Positions 1 through 7,472 of a DNA stretch of 64,000 nucleotides are shown in pieces; position 1 is the stretch's first letter, and every line of letters begins with the position of its first letter. The position numbers were made by a program, and so were the translations under genes. Below the pieces are notes generated by a model that did no database searches, was not told the origin of the DNA, and saw nothing but the letters and a program-made list of their open reading frames with translations. The stretch covers positions 1 through 64,000 of the forward strand of contig JACPNZ010000016.1 of NCBI GenBank assembly GCA_016185245.1, read 5' to 3'. The DNA is from Hyphomicrobiales bacterium (GTDB lineage: Bacteria; Pseudomonadota; Alphaproteobacteria; Rhizobiales; Aestuariivirgaceae).

Positions 1-40
1 CAAATAGGACCGGTACCAAGCGTCGGGCAGCGCCCGCGCA

Positions 41-64
41 CCCCTCTCATTTCCAAGAGAGGGG
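41..64. other. 8-bp inverted repeat, hairpin of unknown role
   Basis: CCCCTCTC (41-48) and GAGAGGGG (57-64) are perfect inverted arms around an 8-nt loop. There is no T-run on either side, so a classical terminator is not supported. It may belong to the 3' region of a gene lying outside the window. Positions 65-165 hold nothing else I can recognise. Confidence 0.35.
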
Positions 65-165
65 AAATACCCCCGGAGGCAAAATCTGCCGCCTCCTCAA
101 GGATCATGCACGTCTGCTGTTTGACAAGTGAATCGGTTGCTCGCGCCTGGCCGAGATCAAAATGA

Positions 166-191
166 AATGGCCGGGACGATGCCCGGCCATT
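166..191 (-). terminator. Rho-independent terminator of sciP
   Basis: AATGGCCGGG (166-175) and CCCGGCCATT (182-191) form a perfect 10-bp stem with a 6-nt loop, 19 bases past the sciP stop codon. Read on the minus strand the stem is followed by a T-rich stretch (TTTCATTTTG), as expected for an intrinsic terminator of sciP. Confidence 0.7.
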
Positions 192-210
192 GCGAAACTC
201 TTGGGAAGGG

Positions 211-498
211 CTACTGGCGATATTGCTGGATTCGCGTCGTACGCAAACCCGCTAGGCCATGTCGGTCGATCGAACGCTGCCAGCTCAGATATTCCTCGAC
301 AGTCAGCACATAGCGCTCGCAGGCCTCTTCCAGACTGAGCAAGCCGCCACGCACCGCCGCCACCACTTCCGCCTTGCGGCGGATCACCCAGCGATGATTG
401 CCGGGCGGTGGCAGATCGGCGATCGTGAGCGGACTGCCATCGGGCCCGATGACGTAGTTCACGCGAGGACGCAACTGACCGTTCATAGACGAACTCAA
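211..498 (-). CDS. sciP: SciP, DUF1153 family CtrA inhibitor
   Basis: A 95-residue protein matching the small CtrA inhibitory protein family (DUF1153), a helix-turn-helix protein that in Caulobacter binds CtrA and blocks activation of CtrA-dependent promoters. The family signatures are clear: YVIGPDGSPLTIADLPPP near residues 15-32, RWVIRRKAEVVAAVRGGLLS in the middle, SWQRSIDRHGLAGLRTTRIQ at the C-terminus. The length is typical. It is transcribed divergently from mnmA and ends at a strong terminator. CtrA (10.5 kb) and ChpT (15.4 kb) lie nearby, so regulator, inhibitor and phosphotransferase share one neighbourhood. Function in this organism is inferred from the family. Confidence 0.95.
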   Translation of the reverse strand: MSSSMNGQLRPRVNYVIGPDGSPLTIADLPPPGNHRWVIRRKAEVVAAVRGGLLSLEEACERYVLTVEEYLSWQRSIDRHGLAGLRTTRIQQYRQ

Positions 499-661
499 CC
501 TAATACGCAGGTACTCACTGCCGTCAGACTAGGGGCGCGCGCCTTAAAATTCGCCTAAACCTCAGTGAACAAATGGCAAATTTTGTATGAGGGATGGTCC
601 GTTTCGGGACGTTTCGGGACTGGCGGTTTACTTTTCGCGCCGCTTGTCCCATCTAGGCGCC

Positions 662-1882
662 ATGGTCCTCTCCCCTGCCCTCATCGACCGGGTCCGCGCC
701 GCCGTAGGCCTTCCCGGCGACCCGTCCTCGATCCGCATCGTCTGTGCCATGTCGGGCGGCGTCGACTCCTCGGTGGTGGCGGCCCTCCTCAAGCAGGCCG
801 GATACGACACCGTCGGCATCACTCTGCAGCTCTACGACCATGGCGCGGCGGTGCCCAAGGGCCGCGCCTGCTGCGCCGGCCAGGACATTCACGACGCCAG
901 GCGCGTCGCCCATCGGCTGGGCATCCCGCATTACGTGCTCGACTTCGAGCAGCGCTTCCGCGAGACGGTGATCGACGATTTCGTCGAAGGCTATCTTGCC
1001 GGCCGCACGCCGGTCCCCTGCATCACCTGCAACCGCACGGTGAAGTTCGCCGACCTGCTCTCCCGGGCCCGCGACCTCGAGGCTGCCGCACTCGCCACCG
1101 GACACTATGTCGAATCGCGGGTGAGGTCCGGCACACCAGGCAAGCGCGATCTCCTGACCCCTGCCGACATGGCCCGCGACCAGAGTTATTTCCTGTTCGC
1201 CACCACCCAGGCCCAGGCCGATTTCCTGCGCTTTCCTTTGGGCGCGCTGAGCAAGTCCGAGACCCGCGCCATCGCCGCCGCGCTCGGCCTGGCGGTTGCC
1301 GACAAGCCCGACAGCCAGGACATCTGCTTCGTGCCCGAAGGCCGCTATGCCGACACGATTCTGAAACTCCGCCCGGAAGCCGGCCGGGCCGGCGACATCG
1401 TGCACCTCGACGGCAGGGTGCTGGGGCGCCATTCCGGCATCATCCATTACACCGTCGGCCAGCGCCGTGGCCTTGGCGTTGCCGAAGGCGAGCCGTTTTA
1501 TGTGGTGCGGCTCGAGCCAGAAACAGCCCGCGTCGTGGTCGGCCCACGCCAGGTCCTGCTCGAGCATGAGATGACGCTCATCGATCTCAACTGGCTGGGT
1601 TCCGCGCCGCTTTCCGAAAAGCCGCTCGCGGTTCATGCCAAGATCCGGTCTGCGAGGCCTGCCGTACCGGCCTCGGTCCGGCTCGATCGCGGGGTGGCGA
1701 AGGTTGCCATTGCCGATGGCGAATATGGCGTATCGCCAGGCCAGGCCTGTGTGCTCTATGATGGCGCAGGCGCCGGCCGGCGCCTGCTTGGCGGCGGCTT
1801 CATCGCCGCACCTGCCAGGCCTTTGGCCCACCGCGCTCGGCGCGATCATGCCGATGCCGCTATGGCGACGGAATTGGGGTAG
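662..1882 (+). CDS. mnmA: tRNA-specific 2-thiouridylase MnmA
   Basis: Transfers sulfur to the wobble uridine (U34) of the Lys, Glu and Gln tRNAs, a cytoplasmic step of the mnm5s2U34 pathway. The 406-residue protein has the PP-loop ATP pyrophosphatase motif SGGVDSS at residues 31-37 and the two catalytic cysteines of the family, in PVPCITCN and in [11 protein letters not shown] chose ATG 662 rather than the in-frame ATG 587 because the extra 25 residues do not resemble the family and the PP-loop then sits about 30 residues in, as usual. The C-terminal barrel is intact. pmtA follows 6 nt after the stop, suggesting co-transcription. Confidence 0.95.
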   Translation: MVLSPALIDRVRAAVGLPGDPSSIRIVCAMSGGVDSSVVAALLKQAGYDTVGITLQLYDHGAAVPKGRACCAGQDIHDARRVAHRLGIPHYVLDFEQRFRETVIDDFVEGYLAGRTPVPCITCNRTVKFADLLSRARDLEAAALATGHYVESRVRSGTPGKRDLLTPADMARDQSYFLFATTQAQADFLRFPLGALSKSETRAIAAALGLAVADKPDSQDICFVPEGRYADTILKLRPEAGRAGDIVHLDGRVLGRHSGIIHYTVGQRRGLGVAEGEPFYVVRLEPETARVVVGPRQVLLEHEMTLIDLNWLGSAPLSEKPLAVHAKIRSARPAVPASVRLDRGVAKVAIADGEYGVSPGQACVLYDGAGAGRRLLGGGFIAAPARPLAHRARRDHADAAMATELG

Positions 1883-1888
1883 GACGCC

Positions 1889-2536
1889 ATGACGCCCAAG
1901 GCCCACAGGCTAGCCGAACTTGACAATCCCACCGTCTCCAGAACCTATCGCCGGCTGGCGCCGATCTACGACCAGACCTTCGGCAAGTTCGCCGATGCGG
2001 CACTCCGTCAAACCGTGGGGCGGGCCAACGAGCTCGATGGACGGCTTCTCGAAATCGGCGTCGGCACCGGCCTGGCGCTGCCGCACTACAAGCCGTCCCT
2101 GGCGGTGACCGGCATCGACCTGTCACCCGACATGCTGGGGCGGGCCCGCGAGCGGGCGCGGCGCCTGGCCTGTGGCCATGTCGAGCAGCTCAGCGTGATG
2201 GACGCCTCGCGCCTCGACTTCACCGATGCCAGCTTCGATGTGGTCGTAGCGCTCTATGTTATGACGGTGGTGCCCGATCCGGTGGCGGTGATGCATGAGA
2301 TGGCGCGGGTGGTGAAGCCCGGTGGCCGGATTCTGGTGTGCAACCACTTCAGCGTCGACAAGGGATTGCGCGCCGCGATCGAAAAGCGCCTGGCCAGCTT
2401 TGCCGACGTGCTTGGCTTCCGCTCCGAGTTTCCGCTCGAGACGCTGCTGGTTGAGGAACGGCTCGAACTCGTCAGCCGGACGCCGGTCAAGCCTTTCGGT
2501 TTCTTCACGCTGCTGGAATTCCGGCGGCGCACCTGA
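1889..2536 (+). CDS. pmtA: Phosphatidylethanolamine N-methyltransferase, Rhodobacter-type PmtA
   Basis: A 215-residue class I SAM-dependent methyltransferase. Motif I reads LLEIGVGTG (residues 53-61), followed by an acidic post-I region (GIDLSPDML), a MTVVPDP segment and VKPGGRILVCNHFS. This layout matches the Rhodobacter sphaeroides type of PmtA, which methylates phosphatidylethanolamine three times to phosphatidylcholine, rather than the Sinorhizobium type. The stop codon shares one base with the downstream ATG (TGATG at 2534-2538), so pmtA and pcs are probably translationally coupled. Having the methylation enzyme beside the alternative PC enzyme supports the assignment, although generic methyltransferases can look similar. 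Confidence 0.85.
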   Translation: MTPKAHRLAELDNPTVSRTYRRLAPIYDQTFGKFADAALRQTVGRANELDGRLLEIGVGTGLALPHYKPSLAVTGIDLSPDMLGRARERARRLACGHVEQLSVMDASRLDFTDASFDVVVALYVMTVVPDPVAVMHEMARVVKPGGRILVCNHFSVDKGLRAAIEKRLASFADVLGFRSEFPLETLLVEERLELVSRTPVKPFGFFTLLEFRRRT

Positions 2537-3396
2537 TGCGATTGCGCCGGCGCCGATGGTTACCTATAGTCGGGCGCAACGATCAGAGGTTATCCGGCGT
2601 GGCAAAGCTCAATCTTCATCCGCATGTCGACCGCGACCTGAAGAAAGGCATCGCCTGGGCGGTGCATGCCTTTACCGCCAGCGGCATCGTGCTGGGTTTC
2701 CTCGCCCTGGTGGCGGTGTTGAAGAACGATCCGGTGGCGGCCTTCATGTGGCTGGGGCTGGCGCTGTTCGTCGATGGCATCGACGGGACGCTGGCCCGCA
2801 AGGCCCGGGTCCTCGAATACACCCCCAATGTCGATGGCCGCACCCTCGACAACGTCATCGACTTTTTCACCTACGTGGCGGTGCCGGCGCTGATGGTCTA
2901 CTGGTTCAACATGGTGCCGATCGACTTTCTGTTCGGTCCCGAGACCTGGAGTCTGATCGCTGCGGCAACCATCATGGCGGTGTCGTGCTACACCTTCGCC
3001 AATGTCGGCATGAAGTCGGACGACTATTATTTCGTCGGCTTCCCGGCGATCTGGAACGTGGTGGTTCTGTATTTCTTCGTCCTCGGCAGCGGCGCCTATG
3101 TCAATCTCGCCACCATCGCGGTCTTGTCGGTGATGACTTTCGTGCCGGTTAAGTTCGTGCACCCGCTGCGCGTTATCGACTGGCGCGAGGTGACGGTGCC
3201 GCTGACGGTGCTGTGGGCGGCTCTGTCGCTGAGCCTGGTGCTGTCGGCCAAGAACCGCAGCGACTGGGGCAATGTCGAAAGGATCGAGCTTGCCGTCTGG
3301 GTCGGCGCCTCTCTGTATTTTGCCGCCATCTCCCTGTGGCGCACGTTCTTCAAGAAGCCGGGCGAGGATGAGGACCACGGAACCAGTCACGCTTGA
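2536..3396 (+). CDS. pcs: Phosphatidylcholine synthase Pcs (CDP-diglyceride:choline)
   Basis: An integral membrane CDP-alcohol phosphotransferase that condenses CDP-diacylglycerol with choline to make phosphatidylcholine in one step. The family motif is present around residues 75-110 of the 286-residue form: DG, then AR, then a longer spacer than in generic family members, then G-RTL-D-NVI-D. Several hydrophobic segments follow. ATG 2536 overlaps the pmtA stop by one base; an in-frame GTG at 2599 would give 265 residues, and the Arg-rich N-terminus makes that later start possible. The stop codon (3394-3396) overlaps the -35 of the downstream tRNA promoter. Confidence 0.9.
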   Translation: MRLRRRRWLPIVGRNDQRLSGVAKLNLHPHVDRDLKKGIAWAVHAFTASGIVLGFLALVAVLKNDPVAAFMWLGLALFVDGIDGTLARKARVLEYTPNVDGRTLDNVIDFFTYVAVPALMVYWFNMVPIDFLFGPETWSLIAAATIMAVSCYTFANVGMKSDDYYFVGFPAIWNVVVLYFFVLGSGAYVNLATIAVLSVMTFVPVKFVHPLRVIDWREVTVPLTVLWAALSLSLVLSAKNRSDWGNVERIELAVWVGASLYFAAISLWRTFFKKPGEDEDHGTSHA

Positions 3397-3422
3397 CTTG
3401 CCGCGCCGCCGATCCCTATAAG
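3393..3422 (+). promoter_or_regulatory. Promoter for tRNA-Met(CAU)
   Basis: TTGACT (3393-3398) and TATAAG (3417-3422) are separated by 18 bases and lie about 50 bases upstream of the mature tRNA. The -35 overlaps the pcs stop codon. The spacing and hexamers fit a housekeeping sigma factor promoter. Confidence 0.6.
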
Positions 3423-3470
3423 CCTGCCACTTCCTCCGGGGGTGCGGAATTGGCGCTTGCGGACCAGTAT

Positions 3471-3547
3471 GGCGGGGTAGCTCAGTTGGTTAGAGCACGG
3501 GAATCATAATCCTGGGGTCGGGGGTTCAACTCCCTCCCCCGCTACCA
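3471..3547 (+). tRNA. tRNA-Met (CAU), elongator type
   Basis: A complete 77-nt cloverleaf beginning GGCGGGG and ending with the encoded CCA. The acceptor stem pairs fully apart from a G1-U72 wobble. The anticodon loop ATCATAA gives anticodon CAU. The 5' sequence GGCGGGGTAGCTCAG and the absence of initiator features (no C1-A72 mismatch, no GGG/CCC anticodon stem) indicate elongator tRNA-Met. A CAU anticodon could also mean lysidine-modified tRNA-Ile, which the body sequence makes less likely. Confidence 0.9.
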
Positions 3548-3552
3548 CTCTC

Positions 3553-4116
3553 TCAATTATCGGCGTCGGAATGTTCGCGCTTGTAGCCGGTCACCATGCC
3601 AGCGACGAGATTCTCCCGATGCCGAAAACTCGCCAGCGCCACGCCCGCGAGATGCACCAGCACCAGGACCAGGACGCCGTTGGCGGCAAGACTGTGCAGC
3701 GTCTGGACCCATTCGATGCCATACCAGGTATCGGTGCTCATCATCCAGCCGGAGAAGGACGTGCCGGCCATCGCCGCGAGCAGCGCCACGATCATGGCGC
3801 CGCCCGCCGGGTTGTGGCCAAGATGGCGGGCTTCGCGGGCCGCGGCGATGTCGCGCAGATAGGCGAGCACCTCGGCGGGATGACGCACGAATTGCGAGAA
3901 CCTGGCGTAGGGCGTGCCGAGGAAACCCCAGAGGACTCTGATGGCGACCAGGCCGGCGGCGGCAAAACCCGCCCATTGATGCAGCACTCCGGAATCGCCC
4001 GGGGTGAACCAGGCGACGGCGAAGCTCGCCGCCAGGCTCCAGTGGAAGACCCGCACCAGGGGATCCCAGACGCGCGCCATGGCGGGAGCGCGGCGCGCGC
4101 CGGAAATCTCCGTCAT
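3553..4116 (-). CDS. Cytochrome b561-type diheme membrane protein
   Basis: A 187-residue membrane protein of the bacterial cytochrome b561/Ni-Fe hydrogenase b-type family. Residues WDPLVRVFHWSLA open the first transmembrane helix with a heme-ligand histidine; other candidate ligands are in VLHQWAGF, in ETLHSLAANG-like QTLHSLAANG and in LVHLAG. Four transmembrane helices are evident. Such proteins pass electrons between quinols and periplasmic or cytoplasmic partners. It starts 4 nt after the stop of the PepSY gene, so the two form an operon, a common partnership. ATG 4080 (MARVWDP) is an alternative start that would remove 12 residues. Confidence 0.85.
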   Translation of the reverse strand: MTEISGARRAPAMARVWDPLVRVFHWSLAASFAVAWFTPGDSGVLHQWAGFAAAGLVAIRVLWGFLGTPYARFSQFVRHPAEVLAYLRDIAAAREARHLGHNPAGGAMIVALLAAMAGTSFSGWMMSTDTWYGIEWVQTLHSLAANGVLVLVLVHLAGVALASFRHRENLVAGMVTGYKREHSDADN

Positions 4117-4120
4117 CGGA

Positions 4121-4396
4121 TCAATTTTCGCCGGCTTCCGGATTGCCGACCTTGGCCAGGGTTTCGGCGTTGAAGGCGAGGTTCATCTTCTTGCCGGCCT
4201 TGTCGACGGCATAGACCTCGTAGCAACCCTTCTCGGTCTTGATCCGGCGGACGGTGAGACCCTCGCCGGCGAGTTGCGACTCGAGCGTCGCCTGGGGCTG
4301 GAATTTCGCGGCAGGTGCCGAGCTGCAGCCGGCGCCGGCGAAGGCCGGCGCGGCGGTCAATAGGGCGGCGGCCGTGAGGATTGCGGTACGATACAT
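4121..4396 (-). CDS. Small periplasmic PepSY-domain protein
   Basis: A 91-residue exported protein. It has a signal peptide (MYRTAILTAAALLTAAPAFA) with cleavage expected after AFA, then one PepSY-like domain: residues VRRIKTEKGCYEVYAVD and LAFNAETLAKV follow the PepSY pattern of an amphipathic helix and a strand ending in a D/N-A-x-T-G/A-like turn. I chose ATG 4396 because GGAGA lies about 8 bases upstream; an in-frame ATG at 4438 would spoil the signal peptide. PepSY proteins next to cytochrome b561 are usually thought to modulate envelope redox or protease activity. The partner here is unknown. Confidence 0.8.
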   Translation of the reverse strand: MYRTAILTAAALLTAAPAFAGAGCSSAPAAKFQPQATLESQLAGEGLTVRRIKTEKGCYEVYAVDKAGKKMNLAFNAETLAKVGNPEAGEN

Positions 4397-4482
4397 GTAA
4401 GTCTCCGAAATTTGTGGAAGTTGAGTGGAACCTCCCATGGAAGAAGGCTCCCAGGCGGCCTTGGGCGGCCGTCTTGCGGAGA

Positions 4483-4517
4483 ACTGTAGTGGGTCCTGGC
4501 TGACAGGAACCTGTCAG
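4483..4517 (-). promoter_or_regulatory. Palindromic operator candidate upstream of PepSY/b561 operon
   Basis: CTGACAGG (4500-4507) and CCTGTCAG (4510-4517) are perfect inverted arms with only two bases between them, roughly 105-120 bases upstream of the PepSY start. On the minus strand TACAGT (complement of 4483-4488) could be the -10, which puts the weak -35 in the middle of the palindrome, as in activator-dependent promoters. The regulator is not visible here. Positions 4518-4607 hold nothing I recognise. Confidence 0.4.
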
Positions 4518-4607
4518 GCGGATTAAACCTTGTCCATGTAGGGGCTGGTGGAGGTCCGGAACATTTCCCACATGAAGGGCTGGCGAAGAACCATGGAGTA
4601 GCGCACG

Positions 4608-5009
4608 ATGTCCCTTTTCCTGAACATTCTGTGGATTGCCCTTGGCGGGTTGTGGATGGCGGCCGCCTGGGTGATCGCCGCCGTCATCATGGCGATCACC
4701 ATCGTCGGACTCCCATGGGCGCGCGCTGCCATGACGATTGCGCAGTACACGCTGCTGCCCTTCGGCTTCCGCGCCGTGCCGCGCACCACGTCCGACATCG
4801 GCACCGGGCCGCTGGGGGTGATCGGCAACCTGATCTGGCTGGTGCTGGCCGGCTGGTGGCTGGCGCTGGCCCATCTGGCCACTGCCCTGCTGCTGGCCAT
4901 TACCATCATCGGCCTGCCTTTCGCCTGGGCGCACCTGAAGCTCGCGGGCCTCGCCCTGTGGCCGATCGGCAAGGCGATCGTGCCGGTGGAAGCTGAGCGC
5001 TCCGTTTAA
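4608..5009 (+). CDS. yccF: YccF-domain inner membrane protein
   Basis: A 133-residue protein with two copies of the short YccF (DUF307) repeat: LNILWIALGGLWMA...ITIVGLPWA in the first half and GNLIWLVLAGWWLA...ITIIGLPFA in the second, each a transmembrane hairpin ending in the conserved I-x-I-[VI]-G-[LI]-P motif. This internal repeat is diagnostic of the family. The biochemical role of the family is not established. It converges on the MFS gene, overlapping its 3' end by 4 bases. Confidence 0.85.
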   Translation: MSLFLNILWIALGGLWMAAAWVIAAVIMAITIVGLPWARAAMTIAQYTLLPFGFRAVPRTTSDIGTGPLGVIGNLIWLVLAGWWLALAHLATALLLAITIIGLPFAWAHLKLAGLALWPIGKAIVPVEAERSV

Positions 5010-6217
5010 TGCTTGCGGCGCAGGTCGGGCAGGAGGACGGCGAGGAGGCCGATCAGCGGCAGGAAGGAACAGAGATAATAGGCTTGGGTGATGCTGGTCC
5101 GATCGGCGATCATGCCGATCGCCGCCGCGCCGATGCCGCCGATACCGAAGGCAAAACCGAAGAACAATCCGGCGATCATGCCGACTCGCGACGGCACCAG
5201 TTCCTGGGCATAGACGACCATCGCCGGGAAGGCCGACGCCAGCACCAGTCCCGACGCCGCCGCCAGCGCCACATTGGCCTCGAACCCGACAAACGGCAGG
5301 GCCGCCGAGAACGGGAAGACGCCGAGGATCGACACCCAGATCACCCGCTTGCGGCCGATACGGTCGCCGATCGGCCCGCCGACGATGGTGCCGGCCGCAA
5401 CGGACGCGAGAAAGGCGAAGAGCCCGGTCTGCGCCACACCGACCGACACGCCATAGCGCTCCATCAGATAGAAGATGTAGTAGCTCGAGAACGACGCCAT
5501 GTAGACGAATTTGGAGAACATCAGCGCCAGGAGGACTGCGATCGACAGTCTGACCGTTGCGGCGGGCAGGTTCGGAGTTTCGCCCCGCACCTTGCCGGCC
5601 AGCGCCCGCTTGCCGCCCTCACGCCGGTACCAGTTGCCGACCAGCGTCAGGACGCCCATGCCGACCAGCGCCACCGCGGCAAACCATTGCAGGCTCGACT
5701 GGCCGTTGGGCAGCACCACGAAGGCGGCGAGCAAGGGTCCGAGCGAGGAGCCGACATTGCCGCCAACCTGGAAGAAGCTCTGGGCAAAGCCCGGACGCCG
5801 TCCCGCCGCCAGCCGCGCCACCCGCGAGGATTCCGGATGAAAGATCGACGAGCCAAGCCCGATCAGCGCCACGGCAATAAGCACCGGCCTGTAACTGGTC
5901 GAGTGCGCCAGCAGCACCAGCCCGAGGAGCGTCGAACCCATGCCGGCGGCGAGCGCATAGGGCAAGGGCCGGCGGTCGGTATAGAGGCCGACCAGCGGCT
6001 GCAGGATCGACGCCGTGCCCTGGAACACCAGGGTCACCACGCCGATCTGGGCAAAGCTCAGTCCGAGTTCCTGTTTCAACAAGGGATAGACCGCCGGGAT
6101 CAGCGACTGCATCAGGTCGTTGAGGAAATGGCCAAGCGAAACCGCGGCGATCACCGCAAAGATGGTGGACTCATGCGTGCCCCGCGCCCGCCCTTCCGCC
6201 ACCCGTTCGACCGTCAT
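5006..6217 (-). CDS. fsr: MFS transporter, fosmidomycin-resistance (Fsr) type
   Basis: A 403-residue twelve-helix major facilitator. The N-terminal signature SLGHFLNDLMQSLIPAVYPLLK and the later GLGSSIFHPESSRVAR are characteristic of the Fsr/fosmidomycin efflux subgroup; the MFS motif A-like loop reads GLYTDRRPLP and the second copy GGPIGDRIGRKRV. Exports small molecules by proton antiport across the inner membrane; the natural substrate is unknown. It stands alone: the upstream 246 bases (6218-6463) contain no gene I can support and lead into the inverted-repeat element. Confidence 0.85.
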   Translation of the reverse strand: MTVERVAEGRARGTHESTIFAVIAAVSLGHFLNDLMQSLIPAVYPLLKQELGLSFAQIGVVTLVFQGTASILQPLVGLYTDRRPLPYALAAGMGSTLLGLVLLAHSTSYRPVLIAVALIGLGSSIFHPESSRVARLAAGRRPGFAQSFFQVGGNVGSSLGPLLAAFVVLPNGQSSLQWFAAVALVGMGVLTLVGNWYRREGGKRALAGKVRGETPNLPAATVRLSIAVLLALMFSKFVYMASFSSYYIFYLMERYGVSVGVAQTGLFAFLASVAAGTIVGGPIGDRIGRKRVIWVSILGVFPFSAALPFVGFEANVALAAASGLVLASAFPAMVVYAQELVPSRVGMIAGLFFGFAFGIGGIGAAAIGMIADRTSITQAYYLCSFLPLIGLLAVLLPDLRRKH

Positions 6218-6463
6218 GTTCCGTGCCCAGCCATTCGACCGGACTTATATCCGGCGGCAAGCTGCAGCGCCACCAGTCCGGCGGAAGGTCTGCCATGCGT
6301 GGGACAATTCCAAACGAGCCCCTTCAACCGGCCCCGCCATCTCTCCCTTAAGGGATCATGTCCATATCCGCTGACCCTGCTGGCTAGCGACCGCAGCGAG
6401 GCAGCAACCGCCGTCGGCCACGCCTGAGAGCCGCCAGACCGGACGACGGAGCAAGTATTTCGG

Positions 6464-6480
6464 TAGTGTCTCAGTTTGAA
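6464..6480 (+). repeat. Left terminal inverted repeat
   Basis: TAGTGTCTCAGTTTGAA. It matches the reverse complement of 7473-7489 at 15 of 17 positions. From here to 6557 no gene is visible. Confidence 0.55.
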
Positions 6481-6557
6481 TTCAGCGGGGATTGACGGCC
6501 ATATCGCAATTGGCTGCAGCTTCCTATATGCTGGGCAGAAAGGATATGGAGAAGACA

Positions 6558-6725
6558 ATGGGTCGTGAGAAAGAAGATTGGATCAGACGTGAACAGACTC
6601 AATATGATGCAGCGAAACGTGATGATCGCCGATGCCCATATTGTGCCTCTATCATCCCCTATGGGACGAACCCTGGGAGATATGGAGAATGTCCGGCATG
6701 TGTCGGCGCGTTGAGGGACGACTGA
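6558..6725 (+). CDS. Small CxxC-CxxC zinc-ribbon-like protein
   Basis: A 55-residue protein with a charged helical N-terminus and two Cys pairs, CPYC at residues 26-29 and CPAC at 45-48, separated by 15 residues rich in Gly and Tyr. This is a rubredoxin/zinc-ribbon-like layout that probably binds one zinc. ATG 6558 is chosen because GGAG lies at 6548-6551; in-frame ATGs at 6546 and 6531 or the longer form from 6492 are less well placed. Its stop overlaps the next ATG (TGATG at 6723-6727). I do not recognise the family; it may be a regulator or simply cargo of the element. Confidence 0.5.
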   Translation: MGREKEDWIRREQTQYDAAKRDDRRCPYCASIIPYGTNPGRYGECPACVGALRDD

Positions 6726-6835
6726 TGCCGACTACTCCAAAAGGCGAAAGACGCCCCGCTGACGTGATCGGCAAAGCGGTGAGGGATAAAGTTACCATGT
6801 TGGCCGTCTGGCACAATTGTCACCGCACTACATAA
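6725..6835 (+). pseudogene. Chimeric fragment: start of a conserved small protein joined to transposase remnant
   Basis: A 36-codon frame. Its first 19 residues (MPTTPKGERRPADVIGKAV) resemble the start of a small conserved alphaproteobacterial hypothetical protein that I recall as PKGEKRPADVIGNAV-like. The remainder (about LAVWHNCHRT) instead looks like the region just before HKTLR in IS1-like transposases. The frame therefore appears to be a fusion of two broken genes. It overlaps the upstream gene by one base, so it could still be translated. The identification is from memory of the motif, not from alignment. Confidence 0.4.
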
Positions 6836-6996
6836 GACCTTGCGCATTACATAAGAACTTGCGCAACACCCCGGTGTTGGCCTCAGGTATGTCAGATCGG
6901 CTTTGGATCTTTGAAGAGTTGATTGTGGCCATGGATGAGATCGCGCCTGAGCCGGGGCAGCCCAAGACTTACAGTAAAGAATATGTGGAGGCGTGA
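6790..6996 (+). pseudogene. C-terminal remnant of a transposase
   Basis: Reading across two frames gives LAVWHNCHRT, then HKTLR, then HKNLRNTPVLASGMSDRLW and IFEELIVAMD, ending at TGA 6994-6996. This resembles the C-terminal HKTLRVTPAMAAGVTDRLW motif of IS1-like transposases that are common in alphaproteobacteria. The frame is broken inside the tandem 19-bp repeat at 6829-6866. No N-terminal or catalytic part remains. A short frame starting at ATG 6889 (35 codons) could be translated; its stop overlaps the next ATG (TGATG). Confidence 0.45.
6829..6866 (+). repeat. Tandem 19-bp direct repeat
   Basis: TACATAAGACCTTGCGCAT (6829-6847) is followed immediately by TACATAAGAACTTGCGCAA (6848-6866), identical at 17 of 19 positions. 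Both copies encode HK[T/N]LR in a transposase-like frame, so this is a short duplication that also shifted the frame (19 is not a multiple of 3). Confidence 0.75.
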
Positions 6997-7469
6997 TGTT
7001 CAAGTGGATGAGACGGAAAATGGAACTCGCCGTTGCAAAGTCCTCAAAGGACGACATTGAACGATTCAATTCAATGGTGAAAGGTGCGAGCGCGGAGCAA
7101 GTTGGGTTATTGGTCGCGATGGCAGCTCATTACAAGAACTCCCTCGCAAAGGAGGGCGTCGATCTACTACACCCGATGGTTGCCGAAGAGAAGGACCCCC
7201 TCGTCGCACTGAAGATTACAAGACTTATCACTTCCGCACAAAGGGGAGACCCTGCAAATGCCACGGGTTGGATGGTTTGGCTGCACACCCTGCGTGCGGC
7301 AAACACCCCTGAAATTCGGTTTCAAGGTCGCCTTTTATGGCGCGAGCTCAGCCGTGGCTTTCCCTATGTTGAAGCAGCAGCAGATGATCTTGCTCAAGTG
7401 ATGAATTTCCAACTGGATATTAATGACTACGACATGGTCCCTGAGGGACTTGAAGATGACGGTCGATAA
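6996..7469 (+). CDS. Unrecognised 157-aa cytoplasmic protein
   Basis: A soluble, mostly helical protein without signal peptide or membrane segment. GGAGG at 6987-6991 serves ATG 6996 (GTG 6993 is an alternative). Visible features are a basic start (FKWMRRKM), a helical region (GLLVAMAAHYKNSLAKEG), a middle part GDPANATGWMVWLHTLRAA and a strongly acidic C-terminus. The residues VWLHTLRAANTPEIRFQGRL suggest a helical repeat surface, but I cannot assign a family. It ends 3 bases before the right inverted repeat, which makes it likely cargo. Base composition is lower in GC than the core genes. Confidence 0.6.
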   Translation: MFKWMRRKMELAVAKSSKDDIERFNSMVKGASAEQVGLLVAMAAHYKNSLAKEGVDLLHPMVAEEKDPLVALKITRLITSAQRGDPANATGWMVWLHTLRAANTPEIRFQGRLLWRELSRGFPYVEAAADDLAQVMNFQLDINDYDMVPEGLEDDGR

Positions 7470-7472
7470 GTC

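Noticed and set aside
653-1906. Long open frame on the minus strand opposite mnmA (417 codons)
   Set aside because: Its sequence is Arg/Gly/His-rich with no recognisable domain, and it lies wholly opposite a clear mnmA. High GC removes stop codons from the opposite frames.
5009-6427. 472-codon plus-strand frame opposite the MFS gene
   Set aside because: No ribosome binding site, no domain, composition dominated by Arg/His/Asp/Gln, opposite a clear transporter.
6214-6558. Minus-strand frame upstream of the MFS gene (114 codons)
   Set aside because: It crosses the left inverted repeat and has no domain or ribosome binding site; not supported as a gene.
6829-6866. CRISPR-like or iteron repeat
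   Set aside because: Only two copies, immediately adjacent, encoding the same transposase residues; no spacer and no cas gene.
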